A DNA stretch of 64,000 bases from Nocardioides panaciterrulae (GCF_013409645.1 NZ_JACCBG010000001.1:2912001-2976000), one strand, 5' to 3'; positions 26,250 through 35,752 are shown, numbered from the stretch's first letter. Made by a program: numbers and translations. Notes: generated by a model not told the origin, from the letters alone.

Positions 26250-26678
26250 TCAGGTCAGCTCGGGCACCACGGCGACCACTTCCTCGGTCACCTCGCCGTC
26301 GGCGATCCTGTAGGACCTGAACTCCACGGGGCCGTCGTTATTCCCGTGCTCCCGGGTGCTGACCAGCACGTAGTGGGCGCCGGGCTCGCTGGCGAGGCCG
26401 ATGTCGGTGCGGCTGGGGTAGGCCTCGGTGGCGGTGTGCGAGTGGTAGATCACGACCGGTTCCTCGTCGTTCGCCCACATCTCCTTGTAGAGCTGCAGCA
26501 GCTCGGTGGAGTCGAACTCGTAGAACGTCGGGCTCCCGGCGGCGTTGACCATCTCGACCACGCGCTCGGGCCGGTCGGTGCCCTCCGGGCCGGCGACGAT
26601 GCCGCAGGCCTCGTCGGGATGGTCACGCCGGGCGTGGGCCACGATCGCGTCGTACGTCGCCTGGGAGATGGTCAGCAC
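26250..26678 (-). CDS. mec: Mec-type JAMM/M67 metalloprotease
   Basis: A 142-residue MPN+/JAMM protein. Metal-binding motif is HSHTATEAYPSRTD, the H-x-H-x9-S-x2-D form, with the upstream glutamate in the N-terminal half (DEACGIVAGPEG). In mycobacteria Mec cleaves cysteine from CysO-cysteine to release free cysteine. Neighbour cysO supports that role. The gene also contains the hydrophobic strand VVIYHSH. The start ATG at 26678 is clear. A potential second role is to trim the two C-terminal alanines of CysO. Confidence 0.9.
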   Translation of the reverse strand: MLTISQATYDAIVAHARRDHPDEACGIVAGPEGTDRPERVVEMVNAAGSPTFYEFDSTELLQLYKEMWANDEEPVVIYHSHTATEAYPSRTDIGLASEPGAHYVLVSTREHGNNDGPVEFRSYRIADGEVTEEVVAVVPELT

Positions 26679-26768
26679 GGGGGCCAGCCTATTTGCCGCC
26701 CGGTCGGCGGGGTCCGCCCGGGGCCACGATGCGGACGGTCGACCGGCCGCCCCGGTGCGGAGCCGGGC

Positions 26769-27239
26769 TCAGCAGTCGAAGGACGCCTTCACGTGGACCT
26801 GGGTGTGCGGCTTGATCCCGGTGGCGTCGGCATCGACCTGCCCGCCCTTGCCGCTGTCGTCGACCTGCACGTGGCCCGAGCCCGGCTGGGTGGTGTAGGT
26901 CACCTTGTCGGCGGTCACGACGGCGCTGGCGTGGTCGAAGCCGTTGCCCTCGGCATACATCGAGAGGGTGAAGCCCTTGCCCGCGGCCTGGTAGAACGCC
27001 GGCGGTCCGGAGGTGTTCTCGGTGGTGGCGAAGCCCTTGCCCTTCCACGTGGCCTGCACGTCCCCGGTGAGCGCGACCTGCACCCGGCAGCTGGTGCGGG
27101 CCTCCGTGGTGGCCGCGGCGCTGGGCTCGGCCGCGGAGGCGCTGGCGTCGCTCGTGCTGTCGTCGCTGCTGCACGCGGAGGCCGTGACGGCCAGGCCGAG
27201 GGCGGACACGGTGAGCATGGTGCGGGTGAGAAGACGCAT
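26769..27239 (-). CDS. Putative lipoprotein of unknown function
   Basis: A 156-residue exported protein. Residues 1-23 look like a lipoprotein signal (RTMLTVSALGLAVTASAC), with the modified cysteine at the end of ASAC. A Ser/Ala/Thr-rich linker follows, then a globular domain with strands around VQATWKGKGFATT and VHVKASFDC. It may be of a small actinobacterial lipoprotein group, as I recognise no named family. It stands alone between mec and DUF2017, 90 bp from mec. Confidence 0.75.
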   Translation of the reverse strand: MRLLTRTMLTVSALGLAVTASACSSDDSTSDASASAAEPSAAATTEARTSCRVQVALTGDVQATWKGKGFATTENTSGPPAFYQAAGKGFTLSMYAEGNGFDHASAVVTADKVTYTTQPGSGHVQVDDSGKGGQVDADATGIKPHTQVHVKASFDC

Positions 27240-27310
27240 GCGTCCGATCACATCATCCGGCGGACCCGGCCCGGCCGGGTGGGGGTCTGGGGACCGGCCA
27301 GGAGGACAGG

Positions 27311-27898
27311 TCAGGACGAGAGGGCGTCGACGAGCGTCTCCTGCAGGTAGCCCACCCACTCGTAGATGTCGTGCGCCTGGGCCCGCGGATCCTCGTCGGG
27401 CAGCGAGTGCCAGTAGGCCTCGTCCCCGTCCTCGACGCCCAGCCGGGTCGCCAGCGCCAGCCGCAGGTCGGTGAACGAGCGCAGCCAGGTCTCCGCGGCC
27501 GGCTCGTCCAGCTCGACGTCGATCATCAGCCCGTCCTCGGTGAGCTCCGGCGGCAGGCCGGCCTCCTCGAGGCCCTCGATGATCGTGCAGGCGGCGGCCG
27601 CCTTGCCGTCGCGCAGCGCGCCCTCGGTGAAGCGCCGGAACTCCGAGGCCGACTCCTCGTCGCCGGGGTAGGCGGTCGGGAACAGCCGGGCCAGCACCGG
27701 GTCCTCGGGCTCGGTGGTCGGCCCCGAGAAGTCCATCAGCGCCTCGAACGGGTCCACGTCGTCGCGAGGCTGGGCCGCCTCGTTGCGCAGCAGCTCGACC
27801 AGCTGACCGGCCAGCGACCGCAGCAGGTCGGCCTCGAAGCCGGTGAAGTTCGCGATCAGCCGCCGGCTGCGGCGGTGCCGGGCGAAGCCACCGCTCAC
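27311..27898 (-). CDS. DUF2017 family protein
   Basis: A 195-residue protein of a family confined to actinobacteria and always found next to clpS. It starts with GTG at 27898 overlapping the clpS stop by 4 bp. Visible features are an N-terminal [28 protein letters not shown] helix and a mid-region [30 protein letters not shown]. Its fold is not known to me. Coupling to clpS suggests a role in the ClpAP/ClpCP adaptor system. Confidence 0.85.
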   Translation of the reverse strand: MSGGFARHRRSRRLIANFTGFEADLLRSLAGQLVELLRNEAAQPRDDVDPFEALMDFSGPTTEPEDPVLARLFPTAYPGDEESASEFRRFTEGALRDGKAAAACTIIEGLEEAGLPPELTEDGLMIDVELDEPAAETWLRSFTDLRLALATRLGVEDGDEAYWHSLPDEDPRAQAHDIYEWVGYLQETLVDALSS

Positions 27899-28191
27899 TC
27901 GGCACGCTCCAGGGTGGCCCACAGGCCGTACTCGTGCATCGCCTGCACGTCGCGCTCCATCTCCTCGCGGCTGCCGGTGCTGACGACCGACTTGCCGTCC
28001 TCGTGGACCTCCATCATCAGCTTCTCGGCCCGGGACTTCGGGTAGCCGAAGTACTTCTGGAACACGTAGGTGACGTAGGACATCAGGTTCACGGGGTCGT
28101 TCCAGACGATCGTCACCCACGGCACCGCCGGGACGACGACCTCGTCGGAAGTGGGGGTCGGCTCGACCTCGACCGGACTGGCGGCGGACAC
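27895..28191 (-). CDS. clpS: ATP-dependent Clp protease adaptor ClpS
   Basis: A 98-residue adaptor. The core [46 protein letters not shown] contains the N-degron pocket residues (the NDPVNLM segment) and the ClpS helix. It delivers N-end-rule substrates to ClpC/ClpA. The GTG at 28191 is preceded by GGAG and gives a short acidic N-terminal tail. It is first in the leftward unit and divergent from pncB. Confidence 0.93.
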   Translation of the reverse strand: MSAASPVEVEPTPTSDEVVVPAVPWVTIVWNDPVNLMSYVTYVFQKYFGYPKSRAEKLMMEVHEDGKSVVSTGSREEMERDVQAMHEYGLWATLERAE

Positions 28192-28266
28192 GTCTCCATC
28201 GTGGCACACCCGAGCGGCTCGGCCGGCACCACGCTCGACCACCCGCGGGCCCCCTAGGGTGGCGGC

Positions 28267-29553
28267 GTGACCTCCACCGCCCTGCTGACCGACCACTACG
28301 AGCTCACGATGCTGCAGGCGGCGCTGGGCTCCGGCACCGCCCACCGGCGGTCGGTGTTCGAGCTGTTCCCGCGCCGGCTCCCCACCGGCCGGCGGTACGG
28401 CGTGGTCGCCGGCGTCGGCCGCGCCCTGGACGCGCTCGAGGCGTTCCGCTTCGACGACGAGACCCTGGCCGTCCTCGAGGAGATCGTCGACCGGCCGACG
28501 TTGGACTGGCTGGCGTCCTACCGCTTCACCGGCGACATCTGGGGCTACGCCGAGGGCGAGACCTACTTCCCCTACTCCCCGCTGCTGACCGTCGAGGCGC
28601 CGTTCGCCGAGGCGGTGCTGCTGGAGACCGTGCTGCTCTCGATCTACAACCACGACTCCGCGATCGCCTCGGCCGCCTCCCGGATGACGATGGCGGCCGG
28701 GGAGCGACCGTGCATCGAGATGGGCTCGCGCCGCACCCACGAGGAGGCCGCGGTCGCGGCCGCCCGGGCGGCGTACGTCGCCGGCTTCGCCACCAGCTCC
28801 AACCTCGCCGCCCGCCGGCGCTACGGCGTCCCGACCGCGGGCACCTCCGCGCACAGCTTCACGCTGCTCCACGACTCCGAGGAGCAGGCGTTCCGCGCGC
28901 AGGTCGAGTCGCTCGGGAAGGGCACCACGCTGCTGGTCGACACCTACGACGTCGCCGAGGCGGTCCGGCTGGGGGTGGAGGTCGCCGGCCCCGGGCTGGG
29001 CGCGGTGCGCATCGACTCCGGCGACCTCGGCGTGCTCGCGCACCAGGTGCGCGCCCAGCTCGACTCGCTCGGCGCGACCGGCACCCGGGTCATCGTCACC
29101 AGCGACCTCGACGAGTTCGCAATCGCCTCGCTCGCCGCGGCCCCCGTCGACGGGTACGGCGTGGGCACCGAGCTGGTCACCGGCTCCGGGCACCCCACCT
29201 GCGGCTTCGTCTACAAGCTGGTGGCGCACGAGGACGACACCGGGGAGATGGTGTCGGTGGCCAAGCAGAGCAAGGACAAGGCCTCGATCGGCGGTCGGAA
29301 GTACGCCCTGCGGCGCCGCGACCCCCGGGGCGTCGCGGAGGCCGAGGTGGTCGGCATCGGCGAACCACCCGTCGACGACGGCGACGACCGCCCGCTGCTG
29401 GTGCCGCTGGTGCGTGACGGCGAGATCGTGGGCCGCGAGCCGCTGCAGCAGGCGCGGGCCAGGCACGAGCGCTCCCGTGCCGAGCTCCCGGTCGCCGCGC
29501 AGTCGTTGTCGCGCGGCGAGCCGGTCCTCGAGACCCTGCACGTGGGCGGCTGA
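28267..29553 (+). CDS. pncB: Nicotinate phosphoribosyltransferase
   Basis: A 428-residue enzyme of the Preiss-Handler pathway. It converts nicotinate and PRPP to nicotinate mononucleotide, with ATP. Motifs are [15 protein letters not shown] at the start, [37 protein letters not shown] around the phosphate-binding site, [12 protein letters not shown] with the catalytic histidine, and [12 protein letters not shown]. The GTG at 28267 is the start. It pairs with pncA downstream and with the divergent clpS unit as in mycobacteria. Confidence 0.95.
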   Translation: MTSTALLTDHYELTMLQAALGSGTAHRRSVFELFPRRLPTGRRYGVVAGVGRALDALEAFRFDDETLAVLEEIVDRPTLDWLASYRFTGDIWGYAEGETYFPYSPLLTVEAPFAEAVLLETVLLSIYNHDSAIASAASRMTMAAGERPCIEMGSRRTHEEAAVAAARAAYVAGFATSSNLAARRRYGVPTAGTSAHSFTLLHDSEEQAFRAQVESLGKGTTLLVDTYDVAEAVRLGVEVAGPGLGAVRIDSGDLGVLAHQVRAQLDSLGATGTRVIVTSDLDEFAIASLAAAPVDGYGVGTELVTGSGHPTCGFVYKLVAHEDDTGEMVSVAKQSKDKASIGGRKYALRRRDPRGVAEAEVVGIGEPPVDDGDDRPLLVPLVRDGEIVGREPLQQARARHERSRAELPVAAQSLSRGEPVLETLHVGG

Positions 29554-29563
29554 GGAGACCGGG

Positions 29564-30334
29564 ATGGCCACGCTCACCTGCGACTTCTTCTCCGAGGCGC
29601 TCGAGGTCGGCACCTCGGTCTCCGTGGTGCTCCCCCAGCCCACCCGGGCCCAGATCGGGGTCTCGTCGTCCGGGCCGCTCGGCCCGCCACCGGTGCTCTA
29701 CCTGCTGCACGGGCTCTCCGACGACCACACCGCCTGGACCCGCTACACCTCCATCGAGCGGTATGCCGCGGCCGCGGGGCTGGCCGTGGTCATGCCCGCG
29801 GTGGGCCGCAGCTTCTACGCCGACGAGCGGCACGGGCACCCCTACTGGACCTACGTCTCCGAGGAGCTGCCCGAGGTGGTCCGGACGTTCTTCCGCGTCT
29901 CGGACCGCCCCGAGGACACCTTCGTCGCCGGCCTCTCCATGGGCGGGTACGGCGCGATGCGGCTGGCCCTCACCCATCCCGAGCGGTACGCGGCCGCCGC
30001 GTCGCTCTCCGGCGCCCTCGACCTAGCCGAACTGGTCCGCAAGCCCGAGCGGCGCGAGCTCTTCGCCCGGGTCTTCGACGGCCACCCGGCCCCGGAGGAG
30101 GACCTCCTCGAGCTGCTCGGGCGCCGCCGGGGCGAGCGGCTGCCCGCCCTGCACGTCTCCTGCGGCACCGGGGACGCCCTGCTCGACGGGACCCAGCGGT
30201 TCGCGGCCGCGGCCCTCGAAGCGGGGGCGGACGTCACCACCGACTACCGCCCCGGCGACCACGAGTGGGGGTTGTGGGACGCGGTGGTCCGCGACGTGAT
30301 CGACTGGCTTCCCCGGCGTACCTCCCCCGCCTGA
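29564..30334 (+). CDS. Alpha/beta-hydrolase esterase, esterase D-like
   Basis: A 256-residue esterase. It has the family opening and the oxyanion region [15 protein letters not shown], nucleophile serine in [15 protein letters not shown] (GLSMG, the G-x-S-x-G elbow), catalytic Asp in [11 protein letters not shown] and His in [15 protein letters not shown]. This set matches esterase D/S-formylglutathione hydrolase and mycolyl-transferase-like proteins. It starts 10 bp after pncB and is probably cotranscribed. No link to NAD metabolism is known. Confidence 0.85.
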   Translation: MATLTCDFFSEALEVGTSVSVVLPQPTRAQIGVSSSGPLGPPPVLYLLHGLSDDHTAWTRYTSIERYAAAAGLAVVMPAVGRSFYADERHGHPYWTYVSEELPEVVRTFFRVSDRPEDTFVAGLSMGGYGAMRLALTHPERYAAAASLSGALDLAELVRKPERRELFARVFDGHPAPEEDLLELLGRRRGERLPALHVSCGTGDALLDGTQRFAAAALEAGADVTTDYRPGDHEWGLWDAVVRDVIDWLPRRTSPA

Positions 30335-30341
30335 GGGCGCC

Positions 30342-30383
30342 GGCCTGAGGATGCTGGCCGGAGGATGCTGGCCTGAGGATCCT
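30342..30383. repeat. Three tandem 14-bp repeats
   Basis: Three contiguous 14-mers, GGCCTGAGGATGCT, GGCCGGAGGATGCT and GGCCTGAGGATCCT, fill 42 bp between the esterase stop and pncA. They are followed by gggcctgccgggccgg. The repeat may be a terminator-like or slip-prone spacer. Confidence 0.7.
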
Positions 30384-30418
30384 GGGCCTGCCGGGCCGGT
30401 TGTGGCTAGGCTCCCGGC

Positions 30419-30994
30419 ATGAAGCGCGCACTGGTCGTGGTCGACGTGCAGAACGACTTCTGCGAGGGCGGGTCGCTGCCGGTGGCCGGCGGCGCGCAGG
30501 TCGCGCACGACATCGCCGAGCTGGTGCACCACTGGGCGGCCAAGGACCTCGACGCGCCCGACTACGCCCACATCGTGGCGACCAAGGACCACCACGTCGA
30601 CCCGGGCGCGCACTGGTCGCGCGAGCCGGACTTCGTGCAGAGCTGGCCGGTGCACTGCCGGGTCGGCACCGACGGGGAGGCGTTCCACCCCAACCTCGAC
30701 CCGCAACCGTTCGACGCGATCTTCCTCAAGGGCGACCACGCCGCGGCGTACTCCGGCTTCGAGGGGCGGACCACCTCCGGCACCTCCCTGGCGGACTGGT
30801 TGCGCCGGCACGAGGTGACCGACCTCGACGTGTGCGGGATCGCCACCGACCACTGCGTGCGGGCCACGGCGCTGGACGCGGTGACCCACGGCTTCCGCAC
30901 CCGGCTGCTGCCGGCGCTGTGTGCCGGCGTCGCGCCGGAGACCACCGAGCGGGCGCTCGAGGAGATGCTCGAGGCGGGCGTGAGCGTTGGCTGA
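30419..30994 (+). CDS. pncA: Nicotinamidase
   Basis: A 191-residue isochorismatase-fold amidase that turns nicotinamide into nicotinate, the substrate of PncB. Catalytic triad: D9 in VVDVQNDFC, K in FLKGDHAA, and C in GIATDHCVRATALDA. The metal site is supplied by KDHHVDPGAHW. All are intact. It has its own short gap and repeats upstream. With pncB 1.2 kb upstream this completes the salvage route from nicotinamide. Confidence 0.95.
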   Translation: MKRALVVVDVQNDFCEGGSLPVAGGAQVAHDIAELVHHWAAKDLDAPDYAHIVATKDHHVDPGAHWSREPDFVQSWPVHCRVGTDGEAFHPNLDPQPFDAIFLKGDHAAAYSGFEGRTTSGTSLADWLRRHEVTDLDVCGIATDHCVRATALDAVTHGFRTRLLPALCAGVAPETTERALEEMLEAGVSVG

Positions 30995-31781
30995 CGCGGA
31001 CCGACCGGGAGTGGCGGGCCTGGAGGTACGGGCCGAGGACGGCGCCCTGTGGTTGCGGCTCGACCGGCCGGAGGTGCTCAACGCGCTCAGCGGGGCGCTG
31101 GCCGACGCGCTCGCCACCGCCCTCGAGGCGGCGACCGCCCGCGACGACGTCCGGGTGGTGGTGCTGACCGGCACCGGTGCGGCGTTCAGCACCGGCGCCG
31201 ACATCGCCGGCCCGGAGGCGCACGCCGGCCTCGACGTCACCGCGCTGGACCGGGCCAACCGGATCATCCGGGCGATCACCCGGCTGGACACGCCGGTGCT
31301 CGCCGCGGTCAACGGGATCGCCGCCGGCGTGGGCTGCTCGATCGCGCTGGCCGCCGACGTGGTGGTCGCGGCGGAGTCCGCGTCGTTCCTGCTGGCCTTC
31401 GCGCGGGTCGGGCTGATGCCGGACGGCGGCGCCACCGCCACGGTCGCCGCCTCGATCGGCCGCGCCCGGGCGATGCGGATGGCGCTGCTGGCCGAGCCGC
31501 TCACCGCGCGGGAGGCGTACGACGCCGGCCTGGTCACCCACCTCGCCGCCGACGCCGACTTCCCCGACCTGGTGGCGACCCTGGCGCGCCGGCTGGCCGC
31601 CGGTCCCCCGCTCGCCCTCGCCGCCGCCAAGAAGGCCGTCAACGCCGCCACGCTCCCCCACCTCGACGACGCCCTCGAGCGCGAGCGCACCGGCCAGTCG
31701 GTCCTGCTCCGCACCGCCGACGCCGCCGAGGGCATCGGCGCCTTCGCCGCCAAGCGCCGGCCGACCTTCCGCGGCGAGTAG
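30987..31781 (+). CDS. Enoyl-CoA hydratase/isomerase family protein
   Basis: A 264-residue crotonase-fold enzyme. The oxyanion and CoA-binding segments are DRPEVLNALSGALADAL, VLTGTGAAFSTGADIAG, AAVNGIAAGVGCSIALAADVVVAAESA and RVGLMPDGGATA. One of the two hydratase glutamates seems replaced in the last segment (typically E at the DGG position), so it may catalyse isomerisation or another reaction. I use the TTG at 30987, overlapping pncA by 8 bp. A GTG at 31011 is also possible. Confidence 0.82.
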   Translation: MADADRPGVAGLEVRAEDGALWLRLDRPEVLNALSGALADALATALEAATARDDVRVVVLTGTGAAFSTGADIAGPEAHAGLDVTALDRANRIIRAITRLDTPVLAAVNGIAAGVGCSIALAADVVVAAESASFLLAFARVGLMPDGGATATVAASIGRARAMRMALLAEPLTAREAYDAGLVTHLAADADFPDLVATLARRLAAGPPLALAAAKKAVNAATLPHLDDALERERTGQSVLLRTADAAEGIGAFAAKRRPTFRGE

Positions 31782-31794
31782 CCGGCCCTCTGCT

Positions 31795-31864
31795 TGTAAC
31801 GCCCGGTTAGGGGCTCGACCGCGCGGGTAGAACGGGCGCGTCGGCCCCCTAACCGGGCGTTACA
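31795..31864. repeat. 70-bp palindromic element, copy 1
   Basis: The arms TGTAACGCCCGGTTAGG and its complement are at the two ends. The interior is different in each of the three copies but also self-complementary. This copy lies between the convergent enoyl-CoA hydratase and AbiEi-like genes, where it could terminate both transcripts. Confidence 0.85.
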
Positions 31865-31943
31865 TATGACGGGTCGCCGCGGACCGGAGCTCATCGACGC
31901 AGCCGCCGACGGGGCGGGCGCCAGCGCAGCCGCCGGCGGGGCG

Positions 31944-32945
31944 TCAGCGAAGACGTCGGACGACGTACGGCGCGAGGTCCTCGATCGAGGTTCCGAAGCG
32001 CGCACAGGTGTCGGTGTACTCACGCAGGACACGCCGCTTCGTCGCCTCCCGGCGGTCGGGCATGAGGTCGGCCCAGACCGCGCGGGACATGCCGAGCTTG
32101 AAGCCGCAGACGAAGTCCTGCCTCTTCTTCTCCGCCCACAAGACGTCAGCCGGATCGCGCTTCGCCACCCCACCCTCGGCCTCGGGCCGGTACTTGAGGT
32201 GCCCGTCGAACTCGAAGATCTGACGCCCGACGCGCATGTCGCAGAAGACCACGCGTCCGTCGGCACGCAGCCCGAACTGAGTCTCGACCGGCCCCAGCCC
32301 CAGCTCGTCGAGCAGGTCTCGGAACAGCCCCTCACCCACCGACTCCGCCCCCGCGTCGGCGCGGTCCACGCAGTCGCGGACGACGGTGATGTGGCGCCAG
32401 CTGCGCATCGGCGCGGCGGCCTCGTGGAGGAGGCTGCGGTCGCCGAGCAGCCTCAGCGCCGAGTCGCAGGCCACCAGCCCGTGGCGCCGCCCGTGCTCGC
32501 GGCAGATGTCCACCGCCGTCCGGGCCACGTCGAGCACGGGCAGGCCGTCGATGAAGACGATCTGCTTGGACTCGAAGGGGGCGAGATGGTGCTTGACACC
32601 GTGCCGGGTCCGACCGCCCTGGACCCCGAACCGAGTGATGTGGACCAGGGCCGGGGACGCCTCGAGGATGGGCATGCCGTGCAGCAGGGCCGCCGAGTCG
32701 TGACTGATCACGTGCGGCATCACCATGTTGAGGCTGGCGGCACGCACCTCCAGCAGCGGACGCTCGCGCGGCTCGAGCGCGTCCCACAGGCTTCGGGTCG
32801 TGTAGACGCCGCGGCGGACCGCCACCCACTCCCCCCGACGCACCGTACGTTTGATCTCCTCGGCCGACATCCCGGTGGCCAGCGCCTGACGACGCAGGAC
32901 GAGCCCACTCTGCTCGGTCATGACGGCCGCGATCCCCTTGTTCAT
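31944..32945 (-). CDS. AbiEi-type antitoxin-like protein with DUF559 nuclease-like C-terminus
   Basis: A 333-residue protein. Residues 1-60 (SGLVLRRQALATGMSAEEIKRTVRRGEWVAVRRGVY) are the winged-helix domain of the type IV AbiEi antitoxin family. The C-terminal third (VETQFGLRADGRVVFCDMRVGRQIFEFDGHLKYRP) resembles the DUF559/Vsr-like endonuclease fold, with the DMRV and FEFDG acidic residues in order. No AbiEii toxin gene is adjacent. I start at the ATG of 32945, with an inner ATG at 32921 possible. The gene is framed by 70-bp palindromes on both sides, suggesting it may have moved as a unit. Confidence 0.75.
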   Translation of the reverse strand: MNKGIAAVMTEQSGLVLRRQALATGMSAEEIKRTVRRGEWVAVRRGVYTTRSLWDALEPRERPLLEVRAASLNMVMPHVISHDSAALLHGMPILEASPALVHITRFGVQGGRTRHGVKHHLAPFESKQIVFIDGLPVLDVARTAVDICREHGRRHGLVACDSALRLLGDRSLLHEAAAPMRSWRHITVVRDCVDRADAGAESVGEGLFRDLLDELGLGPVETQFGLRADGRVVFCDMRVGRQIFEFDGHLKYRPEAEGGVAKRDPADVLWAEKKRQDFVCGFKLGMSRAVWADLMPDRREATKRRVLREYTDTCARFGTSIEDLAPYVVRRLR

Positions 32946-33080
32946 CGCCCCACGGTCGCCACTCCGGCTCCGTCGCGGCGGCCGCTGCCTCTCGACCTGG
33001 GGACGAGCGTGCGGGAGCACCCGTTGTGGACGGTTCGCGGGCCGCCCGGCGCACGAACGTGCGACCGCCCGGGCCAAATA

Positions 33081-33150
33081 TGTAACGCCCGGTTAGGGGC
33101 TCGAGACACCCGTTCGAACGGGTTCCTGCCACCCCTAACCGGGCGTTACA
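33081..33150. repeat. 70-bp palindromic element, copy 2
   Basis: A second copy of the palindrome. The arms are identical to copy 1 over about 19 bases. Its core reads ACCCGTTCGAACGGGT, itself a perfect palindrome, unlike copies 1 and 3. It lies upstream of the AbiEi-like gene and downstream of the nucleotidase on the same strand. Confidence 0.85.
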
Positions 33151-33170
33151 TGCGGTACGACGCCGCCGGC

Positions 33171-35033
33171 TCAGTCCGGCAGGACCGAGATCACCTTGCC
33201 GTCGGAGACCAGCCTCCAGTCCACCGAGGCGAACTGGCTCGGGTCGATGACCTTGTTGGCGGTGACCCAGTCGATGAGCAGCTGGCGGATCTCGTTCTGC
33301 CGGTTGTAGACCACCGGCGCGGTCGAGACCGCCGGGAAGCCGCCACCGCCGGACTGGCGGTAGTTGTTGACCGCCATCGCGAACATCATGTCGTCGGTGA
33401 CCGGCGCCCCGCCGTACGCGAGGTTCTTGATCCGCGACCCCACGGCCTGCGCGATGTCGATGTCGTAGGTCAGCGGCGCGTCCAGGCCGGCGATCGCGTC
33501 GTAGTTGTAGTCGGGCGTGCCGTTCGGCGCCGTCGGGGTGACGGCGTTGGTGACCTGGGACATCGTGAACGGGCCGGTCCCGGACACCTGCTTGTAGTAG
33601 CGGGCGGAGTACTCCAGGTAGTCCCTGACGTCCTTGCCCGAGACCTTCACGCCGAGCAGCGTGTTGTCGTAGATGTAGAGGCCTGCCACGTCGCGGACGG
33701 TCACGTCCCCGGCCTTGAACGAGGCGGCCCGGTTGAACGGCGCCGCGATCGCCAGCACCGGCAGCTTCGCGTCGTCGCCGGTCAGCCCCGCCTTGACCGC
33801 GTCGGCCTGGACGTAGTTGACGAAGTCGATGATCGCGACGTCCTCGACCACCGCCCGCGCGGCCGGCATCTCCTCCTTGGAGGTGCCGACGACGGAGTTG
33901 ACGTAGTCGATGACGGTGTCGTGCTGCTTCTGCACCGCGGCCAGGACCTTGTCATCGGCGTCGACGGTGTTGGAGTTCAGCAGCTGCGAGCCGGTCGCGA
34001 CCAGGGCCCACTTCTGGCGGCCGTGCTTGGTGTAGACCTCGCGCACCACCAGGTCCATCACGGCCACCCGCATGCCCCAGTAGTACGGCTCGCAGAGCAG
34101 CACCTGCTGCCCGGTGTGCTTGTTCTGCACGAACCGCTGCGGGATCTCCACGTGCGCGTGGCCGACCAGGACCGCGTCGACGTGCTTGACCTCGGAGGCC
34201 ACTAGCGAGGCGGCGTTCTCCGGGTAGGGCAGCGCGTCGCCGTACGACGAGGAGGTGTCGGCGCCCGAGTGCGCCGAGACGATGACGATGTCGCAGCCCT
34301 TCGCCTTCATCTCCGGCACGAACTTCTTCGCCTGCTCGACCAGGCCGGGGAACTCCATCTTGCCCTCGACGTTGGCCTTGTCCCAGATCGCGATGCCGGG
34401 GTTGGTCAGGCCGAGGATGCCGACCTTGAGGGTCCGCCCCATGCCCACGTGGAAGGTCTTGATGACGTAGGGCTGGAAGACCGGGCGCTTCGTGGCCGGG
34501 TCGACGGCGTTGGCGCCCAGCAGCGGGAAGTTCAGCTGCGACTCGAAGGTGCGCAGCGTCTCGATCCCGTAGTTGAACTCGTGGTTGCCGAGCGCGGCGG
34601 CGTCGTACCCGACGAGGTTCATGCCGTTGGCCATCGGGTGCGTCGCGCCGCCGGTGATCGGGTCGACCTTGGCGTAGTAGTAGGCCAGCGGGGTGCCCTG
34701 GATGGTGTCACCGGCGTCGAGGGTGAGGATCGGCTCGCCGTGACGCTCCTTGCGCATCGCCTTGATCAGCGTGGCCGCCTTGGCCAGGCCGACGTCGTTC
34801 TGCGCCTTGTCGTCGTACTCCGCGTCCTTGTAGTAGTCCCAGTTGAAGACGTGGCCGTGCAGGTCGGTCGTGCCGAGCACGGTCAGGCGCACGTGCTTGC
34901 TGTGCTTGGTGTAGTGCCGGTCGAGGCGACCGCTGCTGACGTCGGCGAGCGCGGGGTTGGCCACGAAGCCGACGGCAGCGAGCGCCGCGCCGCTGGTGAG
35001 CACGGAACGACGCGAGGTCATGGGGTTGGTCAT
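33171..35033 (-). CDS. Secreted bifunctional 2',3'-cyclic nucleotidase/5'-nucleotidase family protein
   Basis: A 620-residue exported metallophosphoesterase. A twin-arginine-like signal (TSRRSVLTSGAALAAVGFVA) opens the protein. The catalytic domain has TTDLHGHVF, DAGDTIQGTP, AALGNHEFNYG, VSAHSG and GHAHVEIP, giving the two-metal site. The C-terminal 5'-nucleotidase domain (about residues 380-600) holds NNYRQSGGGGFPAVS, which binds the nucleoside. It is the UshA/CpdB type and acts on extracytoplasmic nucleotides. The ATG at 35033 starts a Tat substrate; folding with metal before export fits. Confidence 0.92.
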   Translation of the reverse strand: MTNPMTSRRSVLTSGAALAAVGFVANPALADVSSGRLDRHYTKHSKHVRLTVLGTTDLHGHVFNWDYYKDAEYDDKAQNDVGLAKAATLIKAMRKERHGEPILTLDAGDTIQGTPLAYYYAKVDPITGGATHPMANGMNLVGYDAAALGNHEFNYGIETLRTFESQLNFPLLGANAVDPATKRPVFQPYVIKTFHVGMGRTLKVGILGLTNPGIAIWDKANVEGKMEFPGLVEQAKKFVPEMKAKGCDIVIVSAHSGADTSSSYGDALPYPENAASLVASEVKHVDAVLVGHAHVEIPQRFVQNKHTGQQVLLCEPYYWGMRVAVMDLVVREVYTKHGRQKWALVATGSQLLNSNTVDADDKVLAAVQKQHDTVIDYVNSVVGTSKEEMPAARAVVEDVAIIDFVNYVQADAVKAGLTGDDAKLPVLAIAAPFNRAASFKAGDVTVRDVAGLYIYDNTLLGVKVSGKDVRDYLEYSARYYKQVSGTGPFTMSQVTNAVTPTAPNGTPDYNYDAIAGLDAPLTYDIDIAQAVGSRIKNLAYGGAPVTDDMMFAMAVNNYRQSGGGGFPAVSTAPVVYNRQNEIRQLLIDWVTANKVIDPSQFASVDWRLVSDGKVISVLPD

Positions 35034-35162
35034 GCGGAGTACCTCTCAGGATTCGGACGGGTCGAGCCGAACAGTTGTACCCCGTGATCTGGCCCACGTC
35101 TCGCGGACCACGCCGATCTCCTCAGAAGATCACCCGTTCGGGCTCCCCGTGGGGCAACAACG

Positions 35163-35708
35163 TCAGCCGCCCCAGCGCTCCGCCAGCGTGCGGACCACCG
35201 TGAGGTTCCGGTTGGTCGACACCCCGAGGTGCTGCTCGACCTGGGTGTTGGTGAGCGTCGCCCGGTGGTAGTCCGTGGAGATCAGCAGGTGCACGGCGCG
35301 CCCGCCGACCCGGGCCACCTGCCCGGCCGAGCTCCGCTCCTCGAGCGCCGCGATCGCCTCTGCGGAGGGCTCCTGCTTGAGCAGGGAGACGTAGTGCCCG
35401 CCCCCGCCGCCGTCCCGGTGCTCGTCGGCGAACCGCTTCGCATCCTCGGCGATCGCGCCCAGCTCCTCCGGCGTGAACGCGATCGTCGGCACCGGGAAGC
35501 CGCGGTCGGCCAGGTAGGCCTCCTCGAGGACCTCCTCGACGCGTTCGCGGGAGCGCAGCCGGGAGTCCAGGCGGACGTTGCCGGTGTTGATGTAGGTCTC
35601 GACCCGCTGCCCGCCGGCGGCCTCGGTGGCCGCCCGGATCGCGTCCTTCGGGAACTTGCGCGTCGCCCCCAGGTTGATCGCCCGCAGGAACGCGATGTAG
35701 GTCGCCAT
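35163..35708 (-). CDS. DUF1697 family protein
   Basis: A 181-residue protein. The starting MATYIAFLRAINLGATRKFPKDAIRAATEAAGG is the DUF1697 signature, and TYINTGNVRLDSRL follows. The C-terminal half contains HYVSLLKQEPS and VHLLISTDYHRATLTNTQVEQHLG. The family is predicted to have a ferredoxin-like fold and its function is unknown. Divergent from marR, with a 75-bp gap that holds a likely operator. Confidence 0.88.
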   Translation of the reverse strand: MATYIAFLRAINLGATRKFPKDAIRAATEAAGGQRVETYINTGNVRLDSRLRSRERVEEVLEEAYLADRGFPVPTIAFTPEELGAIAEDAKRFADEHRDGGGGGHYVSLLKQEPSAEAIAALEERSSAGQVARVGGRAVHLLISTDYHRATLTNTQVEQHLGVSTNRNLTVVRTLAERWGG

Positions 35709-35752
35709 CCGCGCATCATGCCGCAGTCGCGCGTGGCCGGCCTCACGTTCCA

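Noticed and set aside
31795..31864. Simple intrinsic terminator only
   Set aside because: The arms are conserved in three places and there is no T tract. It may terminate, but a repeat family explains it better.
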